From NCBI GenBank assembly GCA_029718625.1, contig CM056377.1, forward strand, positions 32,005,033 through 32,069,032: 64,000 nucleotides of DNA. The letters are read 5' to 3'. Shown here one piece after another: positions 26,501 to 40,336 of the stretch. A program made the position numbers and the translations under genes. This DNA is from Synaphobranchus kaupii. Its lineage: Eukaryota; Chordata; Actinopteri; Anguilliformes; Synaphobranchidae. How positions within the stretch are numbered: position 1 is the stretch's first letter; the number at the start of each line of letters is the position of its first letter. The notes beneath the pieces are model-generated. The model saw nothing but the letters and a program-made list of their open reading frames with translations, did no database searches and was not told the DNA's origin.

Positions 26501-29500
26501 GGGCATGGGGGTATTACGAGTCCACGTTTCAGACAGTATAGTAGCGATATAAAGTGTTGTATATTTCTCAAACAGATTGTACCAGACAATAAATGACCAC
26601 TGAATTTTGAAAGGAACATCTCTATCTGTAAAACCAATGGTAGGATTGTATATTTATTTCATATTTAGTAGCAGATATTCATTGTAGAATACGTGGTACA
26701 ATGAGACAATCGTTTCACATGTTTTTCACATGTTTATTTTGCATTTGAGTGAGCAGGGCTTTTCACAGCGTTTTTTGCATACGATCAGGCTATTGTTGGG
26801 TTTATCTTGTTGCTATGACGGAATTATAATTTTATATGATGCATAAATATATTTATGAACTCACACAAAGACTCTATTGCCCACTATGTCACGCATGGGT
26901 AGGTATGGGCTGGGTGGGGGGTTGCTTGTTAAATGGACCTGCTACAGAAAAATAGTGACACTTAGAAACCCTCTATTCAGTAGAGTTGTCATGAATCGTC
27001 TACCAATAAAGTTAAAACACAGAGTTTGTGATTTCCACTAATAGTTCGGCTGCAGGAACAACGAATGTCTCAGTTGAGCAAAATGGTGGCGCCATTATCA
27101 CTAACTATCACATCTACGCAAAGGGGTTAAACCAGAAAATCAGGTGGTATCAGGGCCTGTAAACAGCTGTGTAATCAGCCTTCCACACAGTGTAGAGGTG
27201 TACTGCATCCTCAGAACTACAAATTCCTCAGAACTACAAAGCCCAGCCTGCAGTGGAATCATGCCCAGTGCCCAGCCCGCTGAGAGGGCGCAGTATTCAA
27301 TCCGTAGGTGCCCTGTTCTCTTAAGAGTACAACACCATCACCCCGGATAGAGAGCTGACAATGCAGAATGTTGGCTTATTCTGCTGTACAGTTTTTTTTT
27401 TACAGTAACTTGTAAACCACGTGTGGGCATGTGGTTTCACACCTATACATTATTACATTACAGGCATTTAGCAGACGCTCTTATCCAGAGCGACTTACAC
27501 AGCATTTACATATCCATTTATACAGCTGGATATATACTGAAGCAATGCAGGTGAAGTACCTTGCTCAAGGGTACAACGGCAGTGTCCTACCTGGGAATCG
27601 AACCGGCAACCTTTGGGTTACAAGCCCAGTTCCTTAACCATTATACTACACTGCCGCCCTATTGTGCCCTATACTACACACCTCCCTCCTCCCTGGGGCA
27701 CAATCACAATGGGATGCTCTCCTAGGAGCCAAATGCACACCAAAATGTCACCACAAATATGGTGACAGGTACAGCAAAAATAGTCCGGGCGCGTGCACAT
27801 GTATAACGCTGCTTTCTTAAACGTGCAGGACTGTGACCATTTGTAATGTTACGCTAACTTAAAAGTGCAGGACTGTGTCAGTGTGTAACATCAAACTTAA
27901 AACTGCAGGACCACTACTTTGTGTGATGTTAGCTTCAGACAGAGCCGGTTCTAGGCATAGGCGACATAGGCGGTCGCCTAGGCGCCATCTGTCTGGGGGG
28001 GGGCGCCAAATGGCAGAAAAGCCAGAGCTGTGCCTGCTCCAGGTCTGTGTGTAACATTACACTTACTTAAAACAGCAGGACCAGGATTACATGTACCATT
28101 AAATGTACGTAAATTTGCAAGACTGCGACCGCGTGCGACGTTAGATTTACTTTGTCCTTCCTCCACCCAGCGACTGCGCTTGTGTCTCAGAGGTCTGTGT
28201 TAAATTTTCTGGTGCTGTGCCTGGAAGTAGGGGTTACAAGTAAACATCTTAAATACACAAATTTATGATGGAATGAAAACAGCTGTGTTGAGTTTCTGTT
28301 CTTCGGGGGGAAGCCAGCTCTGCACTGCTATCTGCGCGGGGATCTCTGGGGTCTGAGTGGAGGTGAACGTGAATCCAGGCCCGTTCAGACGAGGGGGGGC
28401 GATGTGTGTTTAAAGTGCAAGCCATTGTTAAGTGCGTCACGGTGACGGCGAAAGCGCCGCTCAGGCCCGAGTAAATGAGCGCGGTAACGCCCGTTTGTGG
28501 AAAACCTTTCCAAAATCACACTTCTGCTTCAGCGTCTACCACCCACATACAATAATAATATAATAATAATAACGATATAAATAATGGTTAAAAGAGGTTG
28601 TTATGGAGACAGCGCAGTGTGGAATAGTTTGCCTTCAAATGGTGAATACATCAACTCCTCAGCCCCGAAAAAAGTCTGGTTTTCATTTGCGTTTAAATCA
28701 TACCCGCATTAAGAACAATTAAGTGCGAAGTCTATAGTGGAACAATGTTTGGTGGTTGCTAGGGGACACAAGAAGGACTTGGAACAATCGTTAATATCCC
28801 TCAGCAGAATTATTCTCTGAGGGTTTAATAATATCTTAAATATTTGAATAAATATTTTGAAATGTACTTAGTGGTGAGATTTTTTTTTTTAATAGTACTT
28901 ACAAATCAACCACAAGTACAAACACAAAGCACATCATAAATCTTCCTCTTTTATTGCTCTATTACCATTATTCACTCGCAAAGGGGTTTTTTCTCAGTTT
29001 GATATAGATTTGTTGCGCAAGCGCTAACGTAAGAGAACTAGGACAATTTTAGTCCTGATGATAGAAGAAAAGTCATTGAGAATTAAGTTTAAGTTCAATC
29101 ACAGTTCTAATGCAGAAAGATACAAACTGTAATTGATGCGTTTTAATTACGTGGTCATTATCAAAGCAGAGCTATTTTCTCTTATCCTCTACAACTAAGT
29201 TAACTATGTCAGGAACTTACATTTGCTACTGATCTCTCTTCAGGTGAATGGGCCTGCATTGTGTCTGCATTTAGAGGAAACTACAAAGAGACGATGGGTC
29301 CAGATGCCTCTTCTTTCCGGATTGGAAAATAAAACGCTTGAAGAATACTGTCATCTAACGCTTCAAACGCACACTGGTTTCCTATACGGCTTGAGAGATG
29401 TGAACATTAAAGGGTAAAATAAAGCAACCAACTTCTTTGGATTTCAGATGCGGTAATTGGTAGGTAGTGTTGAGAAGCCTTAACTGCGCACTCTGGGGAG

Positions 29501-32500
29501 GTCTCTAATTTAGCATAGCCCCCCCCCCCCCCCCCTAAGGCAGGGGACCCCCTTCGGAGCACGCCATTGGCTGAGGGGCCGAGGGGACGCGCTGACTCAG
29601 TGCTGGCGGCCCTGCCGCTGTCGTAGGACGTGGCGCACCATTCAGATTCCCTCCGCCTGAAGAGAAGCGCGGAGTAACCACAGGGCCCTCGGTGGCGTCA
29701 CCCAGCCACACAGCACCCCCCCCCCCCCGCTCCCACACCCTGGTGCTCAGGCCTGCAGTGTACCCGCAATGCTGCCTTGCCCCGCTCCATAACTGCATCC
29801 TGCTGAGTTTCTCATACGCCGCTTGTAAAATGACAGGCAGGTTACAATGGCTATTTTGACAAAGCTGAAAACATAGCCTCATACTGGCTTTTTCTTTTTA
29901 TGAACCTAACAAAAGTCAGGTGCAGTTTTAAGTCCTTTTTTAAATAACTGGCCCGTGTTCATTTACTTGGTTAAAACAAAAACTGCTTTTTTGGACAAAA
30001 TATTAAAACGTGGGATGAAATAAATAAATACAGACTGAAAAAACTGTACATAATACAGTGTCCATTGGGACCATCTGAACATGAACCAGTAGAAACAGAG
30101 CCACACTCAGACCAGATCTTCCTACTCCATATTAGGTGGATAACTGCAATGGATACAACTTTTATCTCCATGTCACAAAAGCTAAACCTGCCTCTAAAAT
30201 GCATGCAGTTCAGTCATTATGTTGACATCTAATTATCGTAGTTTGTAATTATTATGTTGTGACCTCCAACATCTTGCATAACCAGAACATGTAATTAATC
30301 TTAATAAAGTATAATCACAGACTACTGCCGGCATCAAACTTTTTCCAATGCAGTCAGGAGTTCCCTGTGGCAACAATGAAACAACCATCACTACATTACA
30401 TTACATTACATTTATTTAGCAGACGCTTTTATCCAAAATCAGATGCACCTGCACTTTTTTTTTTTCCAGATCCCTGTCAATAAGTACGCAAGTTTGACAC
30501 CCCCACTAAGTGGATTCACTGCGCAGATTGCAAAAGCCAACTGGTCCAAAGATCCAGCGGTGCTTAAACTGCAAAGCTGTGAGCAACTGCAGCGGGTGGC
30601 ATGAAACAAAGCAGACCGCAGGAAAGCATGCGACCGCAGGGCAGGGGGCTAAACACGGCGTAACGGTGTTATCCAAGTAAACAAACCTTTTCCAGTGTCG
30701 CAACACTGGCGCGTCTCGACAGGGTTAAGCAACCGGCCCATCTGATCAGGAGCGTTAGCGCTTCTAATGCAGGGAGCTGGCTTTTCCCCCACGCGTGCAT
30801 TCCTCCATCATCATCTTCTGCTGTTCGCCGGGCTCACGATAACCCAGCAATAAAAGGTAACACAAACAGTTGTGTGTGTGGGGGGGGGGGGGTGCTGGAA
30901 TTCCTCTGGGGCTTTGTTCATTAGTCACCCGCCAGCCCTGAAAGGAACGGTTCAGAGCCGCTGCTACGGACAGAGTCCTCCAGCCGGTCCTTCTCTCCAC
31001 CCGCTGGTTCCCTGCCCGGATCCCCCCTCACAGCTTTCACTCTTTACCCTTTTCTTTTAGCCCACCCCCCACCCCCCCCCCCCACCGCATAAGATAACAT
31101 CGATGTCAAAGTTACAGAATATTCCTTAAGCAATTCAACATGTTTTTTTGTTTTTTTTTGTCGTTGCTGATATTACTTGGAGATGGAAGAATAGAAACAG
31201 AAGTACCTCGACATAAACGGGAAGACGTCTCATTCTTCGCTTCTTTAGCGGTGAAGTCTTACGGTGAGCGGTGAACAAACTTAGTTAAAATAGCATTCTT
31301 CCTTTTAACTGATATGCGTTGGCTGCAGCTGCGTAAAAATCAACTCGCTTACAGATACCACAGATTTGTGACTAGTGCACTTGTTTATGAATAAGCAGGC
31401 TATTTCTTCACCATTGCCCTCTACATAGTGCAATTTGTTCAATTTTTTTTCTTCAGTTTTTTTGTTGTACAGTGTCATGCAAGATTAGGAGGAAAACTAG
31501 TGCTACGTTACATCACCCTGACACATCAGTCGCTCCACTGAATTTAAACCGCTTTCTTAATCATACTGGAAAGATTTTGCCTATATCAAATCAAATGTAT
31601 TTGTATTGTGCATTGAACAAAACATTTATCATATGCTTATGCTTTACAAGAGATCCCAACAAAGCCAGCCCTAGGATTTTGGTATCCCGAAACAAAAATG
31701 CTGTTCCAAAATAAAAGAAACAAAGTTTAAAAAAAGAAAGAAATTGAATTGTGTGGCACAGGGATGGTCGCGGCCCTAAACGACTGAATGAGTGTGACTA
31801 AATCAGATCCAACCTAATGACTAAATCAGATTCTCTTATAATGGAATAATTTGTATTGTATCAAAGCAGTAATAATGAACTAGTGCAGGATTCCGACTGT
31901 AGGACAGGGGTTCAGGCCCAACAGTTCAGACCCAACACAACAAACAGCCAAGCGATTCCACAGACCAGAGATTCAACCCCCCCATTTGGGAAGAATAAAA
32001 ACAAACTTCCTGTCAAGGAGCCTTCTTGTGAGATGAATACTTTCCTATTGTTGATATGATAAGCAATTAATATATTGGCCCCGTCTGCAAGGGCTCACAT
32101 TTTTGTATCGAGCCACATAATTCACAGAGCGGCCATTTGTTTGGTACGCCCCGACAGCTGGCCTGCAGCGGCCAAGAACAACGCCGCGGCCTGGCGGCTT
32201 CCTTCCTCTCAAATCAGGAGCCCCGAGCACTCTTCTTGCCTTGGCCATCTGCGCAGATGGCCCGTGAGGACAGGCTGGAGCAGGGCTCGGCTCGTCGCTG
32301 CGGAGAAATTGTGCCAGCTGTTCCGCGTGCGTACCTGATCAAGGCCTGCCGGACGAAGTTGCACGAAACGCACCTTGGTTACCGGTCGGCCTGTTCCTGT
32401 TTTGCGGCCTTACTTACGTCTTCATCCCATCCCAAATAATTTCACACAAAGACATTAAATCAAGTACGAAGGCCCTCAGCTAGGTAGGGATGGGTATTGT

Positions 32501-35500
32501 TTGGTTTTTTCGATACCGGTGCTAAAACGATACTTTTAAAATGGTACTGGTGCCTGAACCGATACCTTCTTTGAAATAAAAAGCAAATAACAATATTAAA
32601 GAACATCTTTTTATTGCTAAGGCAAAGAAATTGAACAGTATATTAACTCTTAACAGTTTTATAATTAGATCATGTGATATTTTTCGGTATGACTGTATTT
32701 GGTTTTCCAAGCTACAAACTACACAATAAATAAACTGAAATATACTGTAGATTTAGCTGTAGAAAAATAAGGATGAATTAAAATTCAGTAATAACGACGG
32801 TATTGCAAAACCGCATAGCCTACCGTGCGTGTAAATTCATACCGGTATACCAAAAAATAGCCTATGGTAGCCTATACGGTCCAGCCTTACTTATAATACA
32901 AAATACTATTAACAAATTGACATAATAAATAAAACCTAACCAAACTACTATAATTTAAAGGCTATAGATATAACATTTTTATGTAGACAAAGAATTTAAA
33001 AAGAACAATACATCCACAGAGCTTGCTGAAGGGTGCAGAAACAAATTGGCAGTCAACTGTTTAGAAATCGGATGATGGGAAGGTCAAAACAGGCGAGAAA
33101 GTTAGCCTCCTCAGTTTTGAACAGCTACTAGCTACTAACACGCTTATTATACAAACCTCAATTCCAAAAAAGACGAAGTATGTAAAATGCAAATAAAAAC
33201 AAAAAGCAGTGATTTGTAAATCTCTTTTACATATATTTAATTGAAAACAGTACAAAGAAAATATATTTAATGTTTTATCTTATCAACTTTATTGATTTTT
33301 GTAAATATACGCTAATTCCGAATTTGATGCCTGCAACACGTTCTAAAAAAGTTGGAACAGGGGCAAAAAAAAAAAAAGACTAGAAAGGTTGCGGAATGTT
33401 CAAAAAACACCTGTTTGGAACATTTCCCAGGTAAATAGGTGAATAGGTAACAGGTGATGCCATCATGACTGGGTATAAAAGGAGCATCCACGAAGGCTCG
33501 GCCAGAATGGGTTGAGGTTCGCCACTTTGCAAAAAACTGTGAGCGAGTGTCCGTGACCTTTAATCCGTCAGACGGCACTGCATTAAAAACCAACATTCTT
33601 CTGTAATGAATATAAACAGTTTGTCGCTGCATCTACAAATGCAAGTTAAGACTCTACTACGCAAAGCGTAATTGAATACAGGTCAAAAAGGGTTTGCAAA
33701 TCATTGCTTTCTGTTTTTATTTACATTTTATACACTGTCCAAACCTTTTTGGAATTAAGGTTTATATTATCATGACAACCTTAGGTATGAGTCAACCTGG
33801 CAGCTAGTTGAGGGGGTGTGTGCTTCGAGCAACAGCAATTAGGGTTGTGTCGTTATGAAATGCAATCTCCATATGAGATGCTAGATGGGGGTAAAAAGCT
33901 ACATCTATAGCCTTTAACAATAAATACCAGTTACAGTACTAATAATAACGAGCTCTCGCTTGTCCAGACTGCGGAGCTTCTCCACTCTAGCTCCCCAGTG
34001 GTGGAACAAACTCCCCATTCCTCTACAAACTGCTCAGTCACTGCCTACATTCCGTTGTGGTCTGAAGTCACACCTCTTCAGACTCTAACATGACTGACCC
34101 ATCGATCTAGTACCACTTTCATGTAGCAATTGAATCTTCTTTCTTGTATCCTGAACCTTGATTCCCTAACATTGATATAACACCTGGTTCACACCATCTA
34201 CTCAGGACAGTGACAAAAACACTGTACTTGGTCACATGCAGCGACAAAGGGGCATTATAAGCGCATTTGGTGCAATACCAATAACTTGCCGATTGTAAAC
34301 TGTAAGTACAATACAGGTCACCAGACATGCCGACGGTCTCGGCAATTCTGTTCCAAGCCACAAATTTTCTAACATCCCTATACAGACTGTTATCGTATAT
34401 ACAGTGCCCTCCACTATTATTGGCACCCCTGGTAAAGAATAGGAGGGTGGGACTAGATTTAGTTGTAAATGATTCTGGAACAGTGTGGAATACATTGTAG
34501 GTAAAATGGCTGTAAGTCATCAAGGGTCTGAGGTAACAAACGAGCCTCAAACCAAAACTCTGCTGCCAGATATGCAGTAGATATGGATGGATCACTTTAA
34601 GGGTTGTTTCTCCTGACTCATTTTCCTACTAAACTCTATGAAAAAATAAGTCAAGAGAAGAAACCCTTCAAGTTATCCATCCATATCTACTGTATTTCTG
34701 GCAGCAGAGACCCTTGATGACTTAGAGCCATTTAGCCAACCATGTGTTCCATACTGTTCCAGTTTAATTTACAGCTAACTCTAGTCCCACCCCGCAATTC
34801 CCATAGAGACCCATTCAAATGCAGAGACGTTATAGTATCGCTTGTAAGGGTACCAGAAAATAAGATAGGTACCAGTCGTTAGGGACCCGGTGCCATAATG
34901 GTACCGGGTTTCCGTACCCAACCCTACACCTGGGCATAAAGCCCTGAATTAGAGCACTACATATAAATAACCGAAATCTGGTTTAGAATACATTTAGGGG
35001 TTTCAAGTTATTTTAAAGGACAATCCCTCTCCTTGTCTCAGAAGACGTGAGTATCGGCAAGTACAGACTTGGGGAACACCTGGACATCTTTGAGCACTCT
35101 TACCTCCATTCTGAGTGATGTATCGAACCCAAGGTAAAGCCTGATATCCACTTTTCTCAATGATCTTTAGGTAGCGCACCTGTGAACAGAACAGAGAATG
35201 TCACTGACTTTGCCACTCAGCAGATCTTACCCAGGAACATTAATTAATAGCATCCATTCACTCAGTGTGAGTCCTTTAAACTGGCCAAGACAAACAGTTT
35301 GTACAATCAGTGTGTGTAGTGTAGGCTGGTCTATGCCAACTCCTTTAAAATGTGCTTTATTTCAGCAGGGACAATATTCCTTATTTTAGATGTGCTCTAT
35401 TTAAGCAGGGAGAGTATTCCTTATTTTAGATATGCTCTATTTAAGCAGTGAGAGTATTCCTTATTTCGGATGTGCTTTATTTAAGCAGGAACAGAATTCC

Positions 35501-38500
35501 TTATTTTAGCCGCGCTTTATTTAAGCAGGGACAGAATTCCTTATTTTAGATGTGTTTTACAGATGAATTTGTAATACCAAGCCTCAGGCACTGCCGAAAA
35601 TGTAAACAAACAAAAAGGGGGAAAAAAAACAAAAAAAACAAACCGAAATAAAGTAATAACTAAATAAAAAAGGAAAACTTGTATCTTCAGTGAAAGTTAG
35701 GGGACCCTGAGAATTTTCACACGTTAAAGAGAAAAACAAAAAAACGTATGAAGAAGTGGTTAAGAAACTGAGGCTAATAATATAAATTAGGGAAATGGCA
35801 CTTTCTGCACTAGTGTAACATTTCAAACATTTGTCCTCATTGTGAAATTACAAGCGTGTGCCCAGGCCACTGTTGCATAATTTTGTTCAACTGAATGTAG
35901 AAAATACCAAGTAAATTCCATTGAAAGCAGACAAATGCAAATGTTATGTGAAGATAAGATAAGGTAACAGCAAACATGTTACTTAACGGGCAGTCAGTGG
36001 GAAACCTGTAACTCAAATGAATGCAAACTTTAACAATAGATTGCAGAGTAATATTAAGATGCTCAGTTACTAACAATGCAACGAAATCCCACCAATTAAT
36101 TCAAATTCCACGCGTGTTCTTACTGGGATTCAACTCCATGTTCCACACTCCTTTTTTTCAAGATGAGGAAGCATAAGGGGTTTACACACTAGTCTATTGA
36201 GATGCCAACTCGGACAGAAACACGTATGCCTACACCTTTATTTACTCTATACCAGGATTCTTTCATGGCTCCTTTGTCATAGAATAAGGAGAAACAGTAC
36301 AGAAACATGCACTACGGTTTACCAAAACGTTCTGCACACAAAGGACATCACACAACATCATTATGGTATTACCACTAAAAGCTATTACCTTAAGATGTGT
36401 GTGTTAACACCATAATATATGATCTTAAGTAGGATGAGCGAATTATGCAATGAGAAAGCGGCTTATCTACGGCATTAAGACATGACACAATTGCAGATTT
36501 TCAAAACGACTGGATATCTGAAATGTAGCATTACGAGAATGTTAAATAAATGGTGTAAAATGATGACGGTTCTGTAAACTCTTCGATGGAAATGGAATTG
36601 ATGCAAAAACTGTCTTTTCCCGTACATGCTCCATTTCTCGCATTATTCACGGGCTCCAAAGACAACGACGACGTACCATTTCACTACAAAAGTATGAATT
36701 CTGTCGGATGTTCCATCAGCAAAACTCTTTAAATTGCTTGCTGCTGTAGAGAAGCAGCAGACATGGCTTAATATAGGATTACAGGCTTCCTCTGCCATCT
36801 CTGCACTCTTCATTGTTAGCTGGGCCTGGTCACTGCTGTTAAGCCTTTGACAGTCAACTATGAATTTATCTCAAATTTTGGGTTGGCCGTGTCTCGCTGA
36901 TCTTCCTGTGGACTGGGCATACCTTCCAGGTCATCACCTGTTATTACGGTGACGGCAAATGATGCTTCAGACAGTATAAAGATTTCTATGCATATATCCT
37001 CACTCATCCCTCATTTTAGTGAACTATGAGGACTTTGTCAAAAAAGAGAGGAAAATAATAAAATGGTACAAACCAGAGCATTCCAGTTAATTGAGATCTG
37101 ACAATGTGAACTTGACTTTGGTAGACCACAGTCCAACGCAATTCACGTCACTAGTGCATGCGTTATCAACACCATATGGGAAGGCTATATTTCACACTAG
37201 GGAGTGCACGTTCCTTCCTGTGGGGGACAATCGATCATAACTTGTTCTCAATTATGCGATGGGACGATGAATGGGGGTCCTCATGGAGAACAGTGTGGAG
37301 GCGTCTGGCCTCTTCCCCTGTCCTGATGAAGACTGCGCAGGCAGCTGGGAGCTTCGCTGCTTCCCTCCCTCTCTCCCTCCCCCATACACGGGAGTGCTCG
37401 GCCAGTTTCACAACACTGTTCCGTCTGCTTCCAAGAAACACAAAACTGTGCGGTATTGCAAGAGCAGCGACAGCACGGCGTGGCCCATCAAGAAGAAGAA
37501 AAACCGACAGCTGCTCCATTTTTCTTTCGAAAAGGGTGCGTTGTCAATCAGTGATTCAGCACGGCACAGGCTAGACGGTGGATAGAAATACTTTTAAAAA
37601 AATGAAAAACAAATCTTATACTATAAAAAGCTAACTGAAAAAAAAGAAAAACCTGTACTTGACTAACAAAGCAACGTACAGTTTAATTTGGTATGCATGA
37701 CCAATTTAAACCAAGAGGGTGTGCTCGCTGCCGCATGCAGACGGCTACGCCACTGTTATTTGAACGCCGTCTAAAGAAAGGACGACACTCCTACGGTCTC
37801 CCACGCTAGCGATGGGGCACCCCCGCCATCTCGGGAGCTCCCAAGTGTGCGCTCCCTCCCCATGAGGTGCAGCTTCCTCCAGTCCCCACGCCTCTGACGT
37901 GGAGCCGCGCCGCTCGATGGCCCGCTGGGGTCACCTCCTCCCTGACTCGGACACATTAAACCGTGCATCCGCTTCACGTTCTCTCACACTACGACATACA
38001 TCCTGGTCCAACAAATATTGACTGATACTTATTAAAAAATGGTTAATATTTATGGGAAACGTCAACAATGTACACAGGACAACGTTTACACAAGCGGTTC
38101 CGTGAAAACTGTTCCTCATAGCGCCTTCATGTAATGAATGTAGAGTACAAAATGTAATCAAATGTAACATAATGTAAGGCTGACTATAAAGTCAAACTTC
38201 ATTGTCCAAATGAAAGGTTCTACAGATTCAACTTCTTTTCACTGAAAAACAGCAAGTAGCACACAAATTTATATAGCATGAATAGGTTTATAGCACACAA
38301 GTTAATGAAACAGAACAAACCCCTTGGTATTGTATGGTATTACTGCATATACTGCCGTTTCTTAGCATTTTATCAAAGGAAAACACATAATGTGAACCAG
38401 ATACAACACGCACTCATTTTATGCATAACTAGGCAGGCCAAAGGCTACATGTCCCCACAGAGATATAGATGTCTGAGAAAATCAAATCAGCGTTTTTTTT

Positions 38501-38793
38501 TTTTCTTTGGTGGCAAGTGAGGACAGTAAGGAAGGTTCAGCAGGACAGTGTGGACTAGAATAGCACCTCACTCCTACTGCTCAGATCTCCAGTGCCCTGA
38601 TTACAGCACAGCCTGTTTCTTCTGGACCAATATAACACCGACATCTCGACTGCAGACTCAAGCCAGTCCTACACAGCTTGGCTTGAGTCGCAAAGCTCGC
38701 AGCTAAAAGCAGAATATGTGCTATATCAGTACAGCACAGCGCCTCTTCTTTATTTATAAACCGTCTTCAGTCACATGCTCCTGCCAACCCCGT

Positions 38794-38828
<35 letters not shown>

Positions 38829-40296
38829 TTCTCTCTCTCTCACCCTCTCTCTCTCTCTCTTTCTCTCTCACCCTCTCTCTCTCTCTCTCACCCTCTCTCT
38901 CTCCCCCCCTCCTCTCTCTCTCTCTTCTCACCCTCACCCTCTCTCTCTCACCCTCTCTCTCTCACCCTCTCTCTCTCTCACCCTCTCTCTCTCTCACCCT
39001 CTCTCTCTCTCACCCTCTCTCTCTCTCACCTCTCTCTCTCTCTCACCCTCTCTCTCTCCCTCCCTCCCTCCCTCCGACAAAGACGAAGATGCTAGCCGAG
39101 GTGATGAAGAAACCCAGGCAGAATCAGCCAGGTCTCTGGCAATGGCCACCATACGCTGCAGAAACACAGCCAGGGCTGAGCATTACAAGAATTATTTTTC
39201 TTTCGTTATTTTGTTGTCAGTCTCTCACACAGGGTATAATTTAGAGTTCATATTCAAAATATCAAAAAAATAAATAATAATAATAAATAAAAAATTCCCA
39301 TATCTACTGTTAGGATCACTGTTGGAGAATTACAGAGGAAAGTAGCATCTAGAGTTCATCAAGTCTCCAAACTACCATTAGACATCACCTCCATGCCAAC
39401 AAATTATTTGGAAGGCATGTCAGAAAAAAGCCTTTCCTATCATTTCACCACAAATGTAAGCGCCCGGAGTTTGCTAAACATTACTGGAACTTTGACTGGA
39501 ACTGTGTTCTATGGTCAGATGAAACCAAAATTGAGCTTTTCGGCCAACAACACTCAAGGTGGGTTTGGCATAAAAAGAAGGATGGCAATACCGAAAATAA
39601 CCTGATCCCCACTGTTAAGTATGGTGGAGGTTCCGTGATGTTGTGGGGCTATTTTTCCTCCAAAGGCCCTGGGAACCTTGTTAGGGTACATGGCATCATG
39701 AACTCCATGAAATACCTGGAAATTTTAAACATGAATCTGGCTGCCTCTGCCAGGAAGCTAAAAAAACTGGGTTGTCGTTGGATCTTCCAACAGGACAATG
39801 ATACAAAACATACGTCCAAATCAACAGAAAAATGGTTAACCTGAACACAAAATCAAGCTTCTGCCATGGCCATCTCAGTCCCCTGACCTAAACCCCATTG
39901 AAAACCTATGGGCTGAGCTGAAGAGGAGATTGCACAAGAGAGTACCTAGAACTCTGATCTGGAGAAATTCTGTAAAGAGGAATGGTCTCCTTGCTCTGTA
40001 TTCTCCAACCTTATTAGATGTTACGGGAGAAGACTCAGTGCTGTTTTATTCGCAAAGGGAGGTTGTACAAAGTATTAAATGCAGGGGTGCCAATAATTGT
40101 GACACACATGGTTTTGTTAAAAAAATTTATTTATTGATGAGGGATTTTTTTTTCTCAGAATAAATTTACTTCAATTAAAGGTTGGATTTTTCTAATTTTT
40201 TCAGTGTGAGATTAAGCTAATTCACCAAAACAGTGAATTTTTTTTATAACCCTTTTTACTCATCTTTACCAGGGGTGCCAATGATTGCGGAGGGCA

Positions 40297-40336
<40 letters not shown>

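Larger units (their letters stand above)
32485..34926. mobile_element. hAT-like element carrying two nested insertions
   Basis: The left end tagggatgggta and the inverted right end tacccaaccctacc-like sequence form terminal repeats, with ggtaccgg-rich subterminal sequence on both sides. Flanking octamers cagctagg and cacctggg match at 6 of 8 positions, consistent with a decayed hAT target duplication. A Kolobok-like element (33152-33764) and a Tc1-type fold-back (34402-34866) lie inside. No hAT transposase remains. Confidence 0.6.

Noticed and set aside
27942..28170. Sequence around cataggcgacataggcggtc, reminiscent of a hAT-type terminus
   Set aside because: I could not find an inverted partner end or target duplication, so it is not listed as an element.
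28249..31060. Possible additional gene in the GC-rich patches of intron 11
   Set aside because: Open frames are short, unlinked by splice signals and without recognised domains.
38716..39273. Leu/Ser-rich open frames
   Set aside because: They are translations of the CT-rich simple repeat.
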